Assembly: GCA_947652115.1 (NCBI GenBank)
Contig: OX393573.1
Location: forward strand, 2,241,769 to 2,305,768
DNA length: 64,000 nucleotides
From: Blastomussa wellsi
Lineage: Eukaryota; Cnidaria; Anthozoa; Scleractinia; Plerogyridae
Direction of reading: 5' to 3'
Within the stretch, counting starts at the first letter, position 1. Every line of letters starts with the position of its first letter. The notes under the pieces are model-generated. The model made no database searches, had not been told where the DNA came from, and saw only the letters and a program-made list of their open reading frames with translations. Position numbers and translations under genes: made by a program. Below, piece after piece: positions 57,001 through 64,000 of this stretch.

Positions 57001-58114
57001 TCTTGCCTGTTAAATGCTGTAGGACCGCGAGTCAAGAGGGTCTTCCTCCCTACCCTACCCCCTCTCTTTCTTCTTGCTTCCCCTCTCCATTCCTCGCCAG
57101 AGGGCCTGTTCACAGTCTATTGCTCACCTACATAAAAAGGTAAATTTATTTCCTGCAAAAATTAAGTATTAATTATAGCTGGAACTTTTAAAACCAAACA
57201 AAATTGTGTAATGATAAATAATTGCGTAATTCATCTCTTTTCCTCAGAGTGAAAAAATTGAAACCAAATCCATGAAGTCAAACTGTGTGTTCTGGGACTT
57301 CTCTGTCAGGTAAATAAGTTCTCTGAAATATAAATTGTGGTAGGTTAAAAAATATTTTAATTCAAAGTTTAAAACGTTAATTTAAAAATGCAGTGAACTC
57401 CTTCTCCAGAAAAAAGGCTTACAGTGAGTTCCCACCTCCCCCACCCCCCCCCCACCCCTCCCCACCATTACCAGCTCTCGCCATCGGCAAATTTGTCCTC
57501 AGTGTGGATACAAACACCTTCACTCTTTCAGAGAGAGTGAATAGAAATAAATAAATTGTTGTAGTTGTGTTAGTTCATTTTGATATGTGAACGTTGTCTG
57601 TTACTAGAACAAAGTTTGATGGGGCCTGGTCAAAAGAGGGCTGTTCACTGGTCCAGGAAACAGAGGAACGTACTACTTGCAAGTGTAATCATCTGACAAA
57701 TTTCGCTGTTTTAATAGAAGTGGGAGAGACAAAGGTAGGAATCATGAATAGCCCGTCAAAAATTAACCGATTCAGACTGGGGGAGCGGAAAGCGCCCGCG
57801 CTGGCTTTGAATCTTTAAAACTTTCAATATTTAAAGGAGAAGGTCACTCAAAAAGGCTTATTTTTTGTCTCCACATATAGCAAGTAAACATTGGGTTTTT
57901 CCACTCATCGAGCCTCTAATTAAAGTGCATGCTATCCTGAAGAAATTCGTCTCGAAAGACGCCCAAAATTCAACATTTGTTGTGGCCATTTTTGAAGGGC
58001 AGCCGTAACCTAGAGGGATATAATGTCAATTGGCCACCGTAAAGAGATTCAAGAGCTGACGTTTCGAGCGTTAGCCCTTCGTCGGAGCGAATCCGAATTA
58101 TCTTGTTATACCGC

Positions 58115-58159
<45 letters not shown>

Positions 58160-61100
58160 CTAGAGGGATATAGTTTAAAGGCCTGCCCGAAGGCAGGGAC
58201 AAAATCAGCTACCAGCTACCATTTTGTGTAACATTTAGTCTTACGTTTAATTTTAGAAACTACATATTTTTTAATCTTTTATATGTTTATTCCATTCAGT
58301 TTAATGATCTTTATTCACTAGATCGCAGATAATGATAAGTTTGCCCTGGAGATGGTGACGTACATTGGATTTGCTCTATCTCTGGTTGGAGAAATTCTTA
58401 CCATACTACTCTACTTGGTTCTTATGTAAGTGTGAATTGCTTGACGTACAATAATTCTAACCTGAGTGGCTTTTAAAACTTTCTTCTCCCAAGTCAAATT
58501 TTGACTACATTTTAATGAGCCGTTACAAAACGGAGCGTAGAAGAGGCAAGCATAACAAACTCACTAACAAATCACTATTGTCACTATTACCATCCTAGGA
58601 TAGCTGTTTTACTGTTGGGGTTGGTGTTTCGAGACCGTTCCATGCGAGTTATATATGCGCAATCGTTAACAAGAGAAAACATGGAATTGCTATCTTTTTT
58701 TTTGCTTGTCCGAGCATGCAGTGAATCCGCGCGTCAGCTTCATTCTACGAAGCAAATAAATCAACTGTTAGTCAAACGAACAGAAAAGACAGCCAAAAAT
58801 ACCAAAAAGCCTGGGGGCGATTTTATAATCAGTATAAACCTGAAATACACTTGGCTTGAATGTTTTTGTTTGAGGTCAATTTTTTGAATTGGCGATGGCT
58901 ATTTTTGGAAATGGAAGGTGTAAATGGTATGGAAGTCATACACTTTATTCCAAAATGGCCACTGATTTATGCACATACAAATTGGCCCTTGTTGCCTTGT
59001 TCAAGATAAAATAGTCTTTTCATTTTTGAGCTTAAAAAAGAGGCAAGAAGGGCTCATATGAATACCAACAAAAGAATATTATGATGGTAGCCATTTTGGA
59101 ATAAGGTGTATTGAAAAATCCTTGAACCAAGTAAGCGTTCGGACGCATTCATTAATAAAATTGTTATCTTTCTCAAGGGATTTGAAATCTACGCATTCTC
59201 ACATTCGATTAAATCTGGTCATCTCACTGGTCATTGCGCAGTTGGTATTTATGGCCGGTATCAATGCTACTTCGGTAAAGGTTTGTTATCTCATTGAAAA
59301 CTCATTTTTATTTGTTTGTTTGGTTGTTTGTTCAGTTTTAATATTTTTCTGATTATAGTTTCCTTTTTTTCTGATTATTAATAGTCGACCAGCTTCTCAC
59401 TTGTTCTCGTTTGTAGACGGGGGGGGGAGAGCAAGGGGGAGGGGTCTTGTCACGAAGTCGCGATAGATAATTTTTCGGTTTCACGAATCGCGAAAAATTC
59501 ACTAAGGTCACGGAAAAAATCTGATCACAATGTAGTGAAATTCAGCTACGAACTCAACTTTAGACATTCATGATTTATTTCTTATCTATTCACGATTCAG
59601 AGCCAAGGACTTTTGCATTTCACGCCTCACGGAATACACTTCAATCACGATTCACTGAACAGTTTTTTTTTATCAAATCACGATTCATAGGGCACAAAAA
59701 AATAAACGGATCACAGCGTCACGAAAATACCCGTGCACCCCCTCCCCCCCCCCCCCCGTTTGTAAGATAAAATTGTATAGGTTCTAATTGGTTTGAGATA
59801 ACCAGACGTTTTCCCTGCTTCCAGGCTCTGTGCATTGCCATCGCTATAACAATAAACTTCTTGTATCTCGTTGTTTTTGGCTGGATGGTAATGGAAGGGG
59901 TTATGCTGTATTTAAAAGTTGTCCAAGTCTTCAACATCGACACAAGCACAAAATATTTTTATGGCTTCGCGTGGGGTAATGTATATGAATTATTTCATTT
60001 ACACCTCGCATAATACATGCATATAATTAATTAATGAAAATAATATAAATTTGTAGCACTTTATGGACAGTTTGTTTATTAATTAGAGGAATTCGTGCCT
60101 CCGATAGATTACTTTCGTGGTTCGTTAGTTCGTAAGGTTTGGCTTTTGTAAGGTTTAGTTTCCTTTTCATGACAAATAATTTGGGAAAATTTTAACTTTT
60201 CATGCAAATTTTAAATTATACCGTATTCATGCATTCGCAATTCCAAGAGATGCAACAGTCAAGCAAATAGTGTAATCGCATTTCTAAGTTCTCCAAGAAG
60301 CAAATGATTTATCATAGGTGATTTGCCCAAACAATTCTACCAAGTTAAGGACGGACCATTTTATTTTACGTTTTTGCGGTGCGGGGGGGGGGGGGGGTGA
60401 TGGATAATTACCAAAAGAAATTCCTGTGCAAGAAAAAAGCGCCAGAAAAATTATCGTTCAAAGGGAGCCAAAATCTAGCAAGCACTTTCTACTGTTCAGG
60501 TCCTGTGATGATGCACAAGCTCACAGTCAAAAAACAAATCTTGAACAACCTTAAAAATGAAAAAGAAACATTCTTGCCTAGAAATATTGCCCAAAGCAAA
60601 ACATGTCTGTCTGTCTGTCTTGCCCACTCACCCCCTCCCTCCTCCTTCCCAGGAGGAATGGCAGAAGAAAGCAGGCGATACCACAGCAGACTTGCAGAAC
60701 TCGTAGCAATAAAGAAAGGGGAAGACTACTCCACGACTATCGCTTGGGTCATAACCAATGTTTCTTTTGCAATCTTGAGAGCAGCACTTCTATGCCTTAG
60801 AGGTTCGCGCATTCTTAAGAACAGGAACAATCTAGTTATGGGTGACGCCGATCTAGATACAGAGAAAACTCAAGCACGAATTAATTAGTTTGTTTGTTTG
60901 TCGGACTCTTAAATTTATATATACACCAGTCAAGGAGCGTTTTATTTTACGCGTTTTAAGCGTTTTAAGAATAATATTGTATAGAATATTGTTAAAGCTC
61001 TCTTAATTCTATATTTACGAATGACAATGATTTAGAGACAGAGAGGACTTTTATCTGTTATTACATGCTTTTTTTATTGTAAATTGATACTTTTATTTCC

Positions 61101-63856
61101 ACTTTTCTGTCGCCTATTTTAATATTGTAAATAGAATTGTGAATTATTATTCAAGGTGCACCACTCAGTGGGAAACTAACAAAATACTGCACTGTTTCCT
61201 TTTTTTCGTGGCAGGCGTTCCGACGCTTTTGGTGATAAGCGCTGTAGGTATCAATATTTTGCTCAGTGGAGATATGAAAGACAGCATGCGCGATGACGTG
61301 TGAGTATGTGTTGTCGCGGATTGGTGTGACGAACCCAAAGGCCGCCTGCGTCAGGACGCCAAAAAATTCACTGTCCTAATAATTCCTCCAGAGTTTTAAA
61401 ACGATTATCCTGAAACTTTGCACCAAGATAGAACTTGTCATTCTCTAAAATCCAATGTTTTTCGTTTTTAAGATTTTCGCATTTTGGCGGGATAATGACG
61501 TCACAAATTTGGCGCGGTTTTTGTTGTTTTAGTATTATGAGATATTACATGACATCATTTGAAAGAACTTCGCGCAAGGAGAGAAGTTGTTTTACACTAT
61601 CCAAAGCATTTACACAACATTTATATTATAAATAAACAAAGAAGAATAATGAAATGCCTCACTGAATCGTATGCTTCAGTGAAAGCTTGTGCGTGTGTAA
61701 GTGGAAACCAACCATAAAAACACTTGCCTTCAGTTATTTCGCTTGGTTTAAAAAAGGAAAAACAGGTTTAAAATTAATTTCCACTTACTTTAATTTCCTC
61801 CTGTTTTATAGTTGCTGGTTCTCGTTTTCGTGCGGTTTTATATGGGCTTTTGTTGGTGCAGTACTTGTTGCCTGCTTGGTAAGCGGTTTGTAAAAATACA
61901 CGTCTGAAAATGTAAGAGAAAAGAACATATAGGTCATATAGGAAGGTCTAAATGGACAGGAAGTGGGGGGTAGGGGGTGGGTCAACCTTTGATAAGCCTG
62001 TTTTGGGAGAGAAGCAAAATTCTTCCACAAAGTTCCGGTGTTGAACGTTTAAAAATTTTACAAGATTTACCCAAACGCTACGAAACATTGCGACTTTATC
62101 TAAATTTTATCTGGGAAACGTTTTGTAAGACAGTTCATTGTGTCTGGTTAAAGAACGCCTGACTAATAGCTTGCCTTAAGATATATAACATCGGCGGTTT
62201 CCTGAAATACATTTATTCAGCCGGGCGCGATGTTATTATCTATTATGCCAAAAATCATGGGGAATGGTCCTTCCCTCAGTGTGCAACTAGAGGGTTTGAA
62301 ATTTTTGAACACTTAAGCAAAAAAAAAAAATTGTAAAATAAACTGTAATTCAAGGTAACTTGTTTTCTTTCAGGTAAATCTTGTGATACTTGTACGCGTC
62401 ACTGTTGAAATAGCGAGGCTAAAAGATATGTCTGGGGTTTCGGAGACTCACTCCTTCAGGTAACTGTTTGGTCAGCAAGTGTTTTGGTCTGAGAATACTG
62501 GGGGACGGCTACTGTTAGAGTTATCTTCATAGAGTTATAGCGTGGAGTTAGAGTTAAGGACTAATTCAGGATTTTGGCAGTCCCAAATCTTGAATTCAGG
62601 ATTTTGGCAGTCCAAAATCTTGAATTCAGGATTTTGGCAGTCCTTAACTCTAACTTTAAGCCTTAACTCTACTGAAATAACTCTATTGCTAGTTGACCTC
62701 AGAATACTGCCACTTCAGTGTCACATACTGATCTGCATTCAGGTGTACACCCTTGTTTTGAGAACTAAACTCGGTACCGGTAGGCATGGTGTAATGATCT
62801 AACATAATAAAAATCTGCAAGACCACTGCAACAAAACGATAAGAAGTGCCGGATCTCTTGTAGACCTGGCTCAGTGAATTATTCACAAAGCAAGCTATAA
62901 ACGGCAGACTGATTTTGGCGGCGAAAGTGACGGAAAATACTCAAGAGGGATAAGACAACTAATATCTTTAAGAGAATTTGCCCGATTTTGCGGTTTGCAA
63001 GACAAACACCCCTCAGGGGCTGCGAGAACAAAAAAGCCTAGCCCCTGATTAAGGTTTGTACACGTGCGACGTAGATTTTAGATGAAATATTAAACTGCGA
63101 TCAGGCGTTCTTAAGAACATGTACAGAAACTGCAAGGCTGTTACTACGTAAAAAAAAATGACTTTGCGAGACATCAACATGACCGAAACCGATAAAGCAG
63201 GGCTTTAGCCGTGGACAGCTGTTTCGCCCTAAATTGGGGCTCATGACGGGCACGAACGCCTTATCGCAGGTTAATGAATTGTAAAAGTTTTCAACAGCCG
63301 GCCGGAAATAGTGTAAACAATTGGAGTTTACTTTGGTTATGTAGGCGACTGGTTACCTGTTTTGAACAAAGAAATGTTCATATAAGCACTTTTCCTAATA
63401 CTTAAACTGCTCAAATGGCTAAATCTCGCGAGATAAGTATGTGTTTTTCGACATACATGATCGTAACTGCTGGTTTCCAAACGAAGGACGCTGTTGAGCT
63501 GAAAAGTTGTACTCAGATATAAATTAAGCACCTCTTATGCCTGATGAGTATAAAAAGCTTGGTGGTGCTTTGGTTTTGGATTTTAGAATTGTATGACGTC
63601 ACGTGAAAACGCTCTATTCTTGGTGGATCACGACCTCCGGGGACTTTAGATTGTGGTGTTATCAGTACTGATAACTAGTTATGCAAGCCATGGTTGACAT
63701 TCCAGACCTACTTTGTTTTTATTTCCTAGACAAAGCCTGAAGGCATGTGTGACATTAGTCCCACTGCTGGGCCTGACATGGATATTTGGTGTCCTCACCG
63801 TCACGTCAGCAGGGCTGGTCTTTAGATATTTATTCACGATTTTTAATTCTCTCCAG
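45912..63856 (+). CDS. Adhesion G-protein-coupled receptor with N-terminal C-type lectin domain (3' end beyond window)
   Basis: Seventeen exons join without a phase conflict: 45912-45981, 48999-49418, 50592-50983, 51489-51548, 52068-52251, 55541-55678, 56178-56256, 56619-56721, 57248-57309, 57608-57734, 58322-58425, 59178-59280, 59825-59975, 61215-61299, 61812-61878, 62374-62459, 63730-63856. They total 2358 nt, or 786 codons, with no stop. Order: signal peptide, CTLD, Ser/Thr-rich stalk, GAIN with GPS, seven-helix domain to TM7. Such receptors are self-cleaved at the GPS and signal through a tethered peptide at the cell surface. The exact family (ADGR subgroup) is not clear. Exon 1 is linked only by phase and a signal-like sequence. 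The gene runs past 64 kb after SLQ|gtacg. Confidence 0.92.
46356..46707. mobile_element. 352-bp MITE with TTAA target duplication
   Basis: The left terminus AGGCCATTTCC...CAGTCCGTACTACGCAATCTC faces the right terminus GAGACTGCGCAGTACGGACTGG...GGGCCT; about 35-bp inverted repeats with few mismatches. TTAA is duplicated at 46352-46355 and 46708-46711, as in piggyBac-type transposition, although the termini are not the usual CCC. It sits in the first intron of the adhesion GPCR. A partial relative lies at 18485-18680. Confidence 0.8.
46904..48014. mobile_element. 1.1-kb composite insertion with Penelope-like ends and 13-14-bp target duplication
   Basis: The direct repeat taaacctactgatt stands at 46890-46903 and 48015-48028. 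The left end is an inverted piece of the Penelope-like repeat (aatttggttttatcgactgg). The right end is the forward repeat (ggtggccaatt-type inverted block, then attatcaacccagttgataa, cccaccgacgcagcacc, cttaccccctcta). Between them are a ggcacccgcg hairpin (46972-47019), a ctccgactatt hairpin (47043-47109) and a damaged frame starting ATGGCCGACACTGGCAGG at 47165. Unlike a simple terminal repeat it carries other sequence. First intron of the adhesion GPCR. Confidence 0.7.
48149..48575. other. AT-rich segment between a G tract and a C tract
   Basis: A run of about 15 G at 48150-48165 and a run of about 15 C at 48561-48574 frame 400 bases of AT-rich sequence. The tracts could pair as inverted ends of a degenerate element. 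No other structure is supported. Confidence 0.35.
48739..48916. repeat. Foldback element (MITE), 178 bp
   Basis: attctctacttgcacaaatc at the left faces ttgtgcaagtagagaat at the right; the arms extend to cccataatacacctc / gcggtgtattatggta and cccccaaaattttgca / tgcaatttttttggggg. It ends 82 bases before the CTLD exon. Confidence 0.85.
49749..50369. mobile_element. Tc1/mariner-type MITE, 621 bp, TA target site
   Basis: Terminal inverted repeats of about 100 bp begin CAGTCAAACCAAGTGAAGCG and end CTTCACTTGGTTTGACTG. TA is duplicated at 49747-49748 and 50370-50371. CAGT termini with TA duplication fit Tc1/mariner. No transposase frame is present. It lies in the intron between exons 2 and 3 of the adhesion GPCR. 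Confidence 0.9.
51061..51266. repeat. Long foldback element, arms about 85 bp
   Basis: gtgtggccatccaacaaact at the left faces ttgttgggtggccacac at the right. Arms continue through agccaatcagagagcgcgaa and gtttgagttgtcccgcctcc with few mismatches, leaving a loop of only about 30 bp. Almost the whole element would form one hairpin. Intron between exons 3 and 4 of the adhesion GPCR. Confidence 0.88.
52619..52960. repeat. Repeat block with scattered gactccg / cggagtc motifs
   Basis: Begins near ggttttcactagcgac and ends near gattttcactagatc. Inside, gactccg(c/t)ttatgactcc and its inverse (ggagtcgtaagaac, ggagtcataag) recur. The form suggests an old non-autonomous element. Termini and target site are not resolved. 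It lies directly upstream of the Gypsy fragment. Confidence 0.45.
53145..53327 (-). repeat. Solitary 3' LTR of the Gypsy fragment (183 bp)
   Basis: TG...CA boundaries, preceded on minus by the purine tract agaagggga. An AATATGTAAATT-rich stretch and a gacaacggttcg block lie inside. No matching LTR is seen near 55290, so the length rests on the TG/CA rule and the purine tract. Confidence 0.6.
53349..53382 (+). repeat. (ATAA)n microsatellite
   Basis: An A-run followed by about six ataa units, between the Gypsy stop codon and its LTR. Confidence 0.8.
53506..55281 (-). CDS. Gypsy pol fragment: RNase H and integrase
   Basis: 591 residues, entered from a non-ATG codon because the N-terminal part of pol is missing. 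RNase H: LHVDASIKGLGAAL, ERELLAVVYGCEKF, KSDHRPLEQI, TADALSRLS. Integrase zinc finger: HGGHLGIEKCK...CSVCQKYH (H-H-C-C). Integrase core: SADLF (first Asp), LQCDNGTQFTS (second Asp), GFVERQVQT (Glu), giving an intact D,D-35-E triad. The C-terminal part is Pro/Asn/Ser-rich and ends RPPERLNL. It resembles pol of metazoan Gypsy elements often annotated as K02A2.6-like. Not a host gene. Confidence 0.92.
   Translation of the reverse strand: MKSLICSATTLAYYDRKEPVVLHVDASIKGLGAALFQNNRPIAFASKALTPAETRYANIERELLAVVYGCEKFHSYLYGRSFVVKSDHRPLEQIHKKNLMQAPPRLQRMLLRLQPYDCVIKYTPGREMVTADALSRLSPMDKFEVPEMNVKVHHLIRITPAKMQEFKEETAKDETLQLLSRQVTQGWPDSVKKVDPTINPYWALRDDISVEDGLVLLGSRVIVPESLRGNILQQIHGGHLGIEKCKLRAKSCVYWPNIYNEIENLVTSCSVCQKYHNSQQKEPMISSEIPSRPWKIVSADLFYVQQSWFLLVVDYYSKFPFVRKLHNLTARAVAKEMKTLFAENGIPRTLQCDNGTQFTSAEFKQLADQYGFEIVTSSPHYPRGHGFVERQVQTVKKTILKCKEANEDIDLALLALRTTPLSSTVASPAELLNSRMFKSTLPGKIYPAKDQEEFREWLKAKQDTQSRYYNRHTKELPELHKGQAIYLQDPVRKTWNPARVIDQGEIPRSYIVETETGAQLQRNRIHLRPNNGSINPTNNSSNRTPQGNTTTPRVQTPPNIDVQSPASVESEQGPRKSRSGREIRPPERLNL
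55541..57734 (+). other. Adhesion GPCR GAIN domain and GPS cleavage motif exons
   Basis: Exons 6-10. GAIN-B signature stretches: AVRLPASLFVDQ, VVCMLYKNADELMP, VGSRIISCTIRPE and TEDVIITLANTK. The GPS reads CVFWDFS, then GAWSKEGC, then TTCKCNHLTNFAVL, with both Trp, all four Cys and the HL|T cleavage triad. Autoproteolysis should be intact, and the tethered agonist would start TNFAVLIEV. Exon 8 starts at 56619 after a strong pyrimidine tract (gcctctctag); the longer open frame upstream of it is intronic. Confidence 0.92.
55746..55786 (+). repeat. (TCTG)n microsatellite
   Basis: About ten tctg units with one tcgg variant, in the intron between exons 6 and 7 of the adhesion GPCR. A shorter run of the same unit lies at 60605-60622. 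Confidence 0.85.
58023..58160. mobile_element. Short Penelope-like repeat element with 12-bp target duplication
   Basis: Flanked by tagagggatata at 58011-58022 and 58161-58172. The first 70 bases are the 5' block in inverted orientation (including the hammerhead-like motif on minus, 58046-58093). The rest is the forward end block (cccaccgacgcagcaccac to cttaccccct). At 138 bp it is the most compact copy in the window and the clearest duplication. Intron between exons 10 and 11 of the adhesion GPCR. Confidence 0.8.
58046..58093 (-). ncRNA. Hammerhead-ribozyme-like motif, second copy
   Basis: Same core as at 12299-12346 (CCGACGA, stem II aGGGCTAACGCTC, GAAAC, GTC). Helix I pairs GATTC/GAATC and GCT/AGC, with bulge TCTT where the other copy has TCAC. 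The pairing strands are kept while the bulge differs. U4 is again C. Confidence 0.45.
59418..59758. repeat. Repeat block bounded by G and C tracts, with many tcacgattc motifs
   Basis: Starts acgggggggggaga and ends ccccccccccccgt. The flanks gtttgtaga and gtttgtaag look like a short target duplication. The interior repeats tcacgaatcgcg, tcacgattcag, tcacgattcact and tcacgattcata. No coding potential. Intron between exons 12 and 13 of the adhesion GPCR. Confidence 0.55.
60383..60890 (+). other. G-tract-led open frame of 169 codons, not supported as a gene
   Basis: Follows a run of about 16 G and is purine-rich and Lys-rich, similar in style to the block at 34.1-34.5 kb on minus. It lacks a recognisable domain and sits inside a GPCR intron (exons 13-14). 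It ends in a (TCTG)n-containing segment. Best read as repeat-derived sequence. Confidence 0.4.
62563..62644 (+). repeat. 30-bp tandem repeat, 2.7 copies
   Basis: Units start at 62563, 62593 and 62623 with aattcaggattttggcagtc. The array is enclosed by an inverted pair (gagttagagttaagga / tccttaactctaac), so it lies in the loop of a hairpin. It follows adhesion GPCR exon 16. Confidence 0.85.
63094..63270. mobile_element. 177-bp TTAA-flanked MITE
   Basis: The left end ACTGCGATCAGGCGTTC faces the right end GAACGCCTTATCGCAGG. TTAA stands at 63090-63093 and 63271-63274. A lone half-site of the same family lies at 6884-6905. Intron between exons 16 and 17 of the adhesion GPCR. Confidence 0.75.
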
Positions 63857-64000
63857 GTACGAAAAGGACGAACGTCATGACCTTTCTAGGTTTGAAATTG
63901 TTGATTCTAGAATCGAACTTTTTTTCGGTGGTAAATTTTTAGGGGAAAGGGTGTTCAAGAAAGATATTCTTTTAAATTAGATATCAATGTGAATTTGTGA

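Larger units (their letters stand above)
58322..63856 (+). other. Adhesion GPCR seven-transmembrane exons (TM1 to TM7)
   Basis: TM1: YIGFALSLVGEILTILLYL. ICL1/TM2: HIRLNLVISLVIAQLVFM. TM3: INFLYLVVFGWMVMEGVMLY, the diagnostic adhesion-class block. TM4: WGVPTLLVISAVGINILL. TM5: CWFSFSCGFIWAFVGAVL. ICL3/TM6: SLKACVTLVPLLGLTWIFG. TM7: LVFRYLFTIFNSLQ. These match class B2 rather than secretin receptors. ECL1 lacks the usual Cys (replaced by KALCIA with one Cys at TM3 start). The C-terminal tail is outside the window. Confidence 0.93.

Noticed and set aside
56778..57113. 111-codon minus-strand frame with a basic Arg-rich stretch
   Set aside because: Intronic to the adhesion GPCR, partly from a pyrimidine-rich splice region on plus; no domain.
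1..64000. CRISPR arrays, operons, bacterial-type signals
   Set aside because: No regularly spaced direct repeats with unique spacers were seen, and the gene structure is clearly eukaryotic.

Overview
The window looks like nuclear DNA of an anthozoan cnidarian, most likely a stony coral. The host genes are intron-rich with GT-AG junctions, the background is AT-rich, and the class A and adhesion GPCRs are of cnidarian style. It also carries a dense mix of DIRS, RTE, Gypsy, Penelope-like, SINE and foldback elements. The species call is inference; no database search was possible.

Layout. 1-1.6 kb: 3' end of a tyrosine-recombinase (DIRS-type) retrotransposon. 2.0-3.0 kb: intronless rhodopsin-type GPCR (minus). 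5.3-7.3 kb: two-exon FAM167-like gene (plus). 9.3-28.4 kb: ZRANB3 (minus), rebuilt here as 21 phase-consistent exons: SNF2 annealing helicase, PIP box, two NZF zinc fingers and a C-terminal HNH nuclease. 31.0-32.0 kb: second intronless GPCR (plus) with unusual motifs. 32-41.5 kb: no host gene seen, only repeats. 41.6-44.8 kb: RTE-like LINE (minus). 45.9 kb to beyond the right edge: a C-type-lectin adhesion GPCR (plus), 17 exons chained in phase, with signal peptide, CTLD, Ser/Thr-rich stalk, GAIN/GPS and seven membrane segments as far as TM7. Its introns hold a Tc1/mariner-type MITE, foldback elements, Penelope-like insertions and an antisense Gypsy pol fragment.

How the genes work together. 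The host genes are unrelated in function: ZRANB3 is a nuclear replication-fork remodeller, FAM167 is a small cytosolic family, and three genes encode surface receptors. Beyond family identification, the most interesting items are the CTLD-GAIN-7TM receptor, a ZRANB3 about twice the human length with two NZF fingers and a 19-nt microexon, and a short Penelope-like repeat family. That family carries a hammerhead-ribozyme-like core and inserts with 12-14 bp target duplications.

Exon coordinates were read by eye from splice consensus, reading phase and family homology. No transcript evidence was available.
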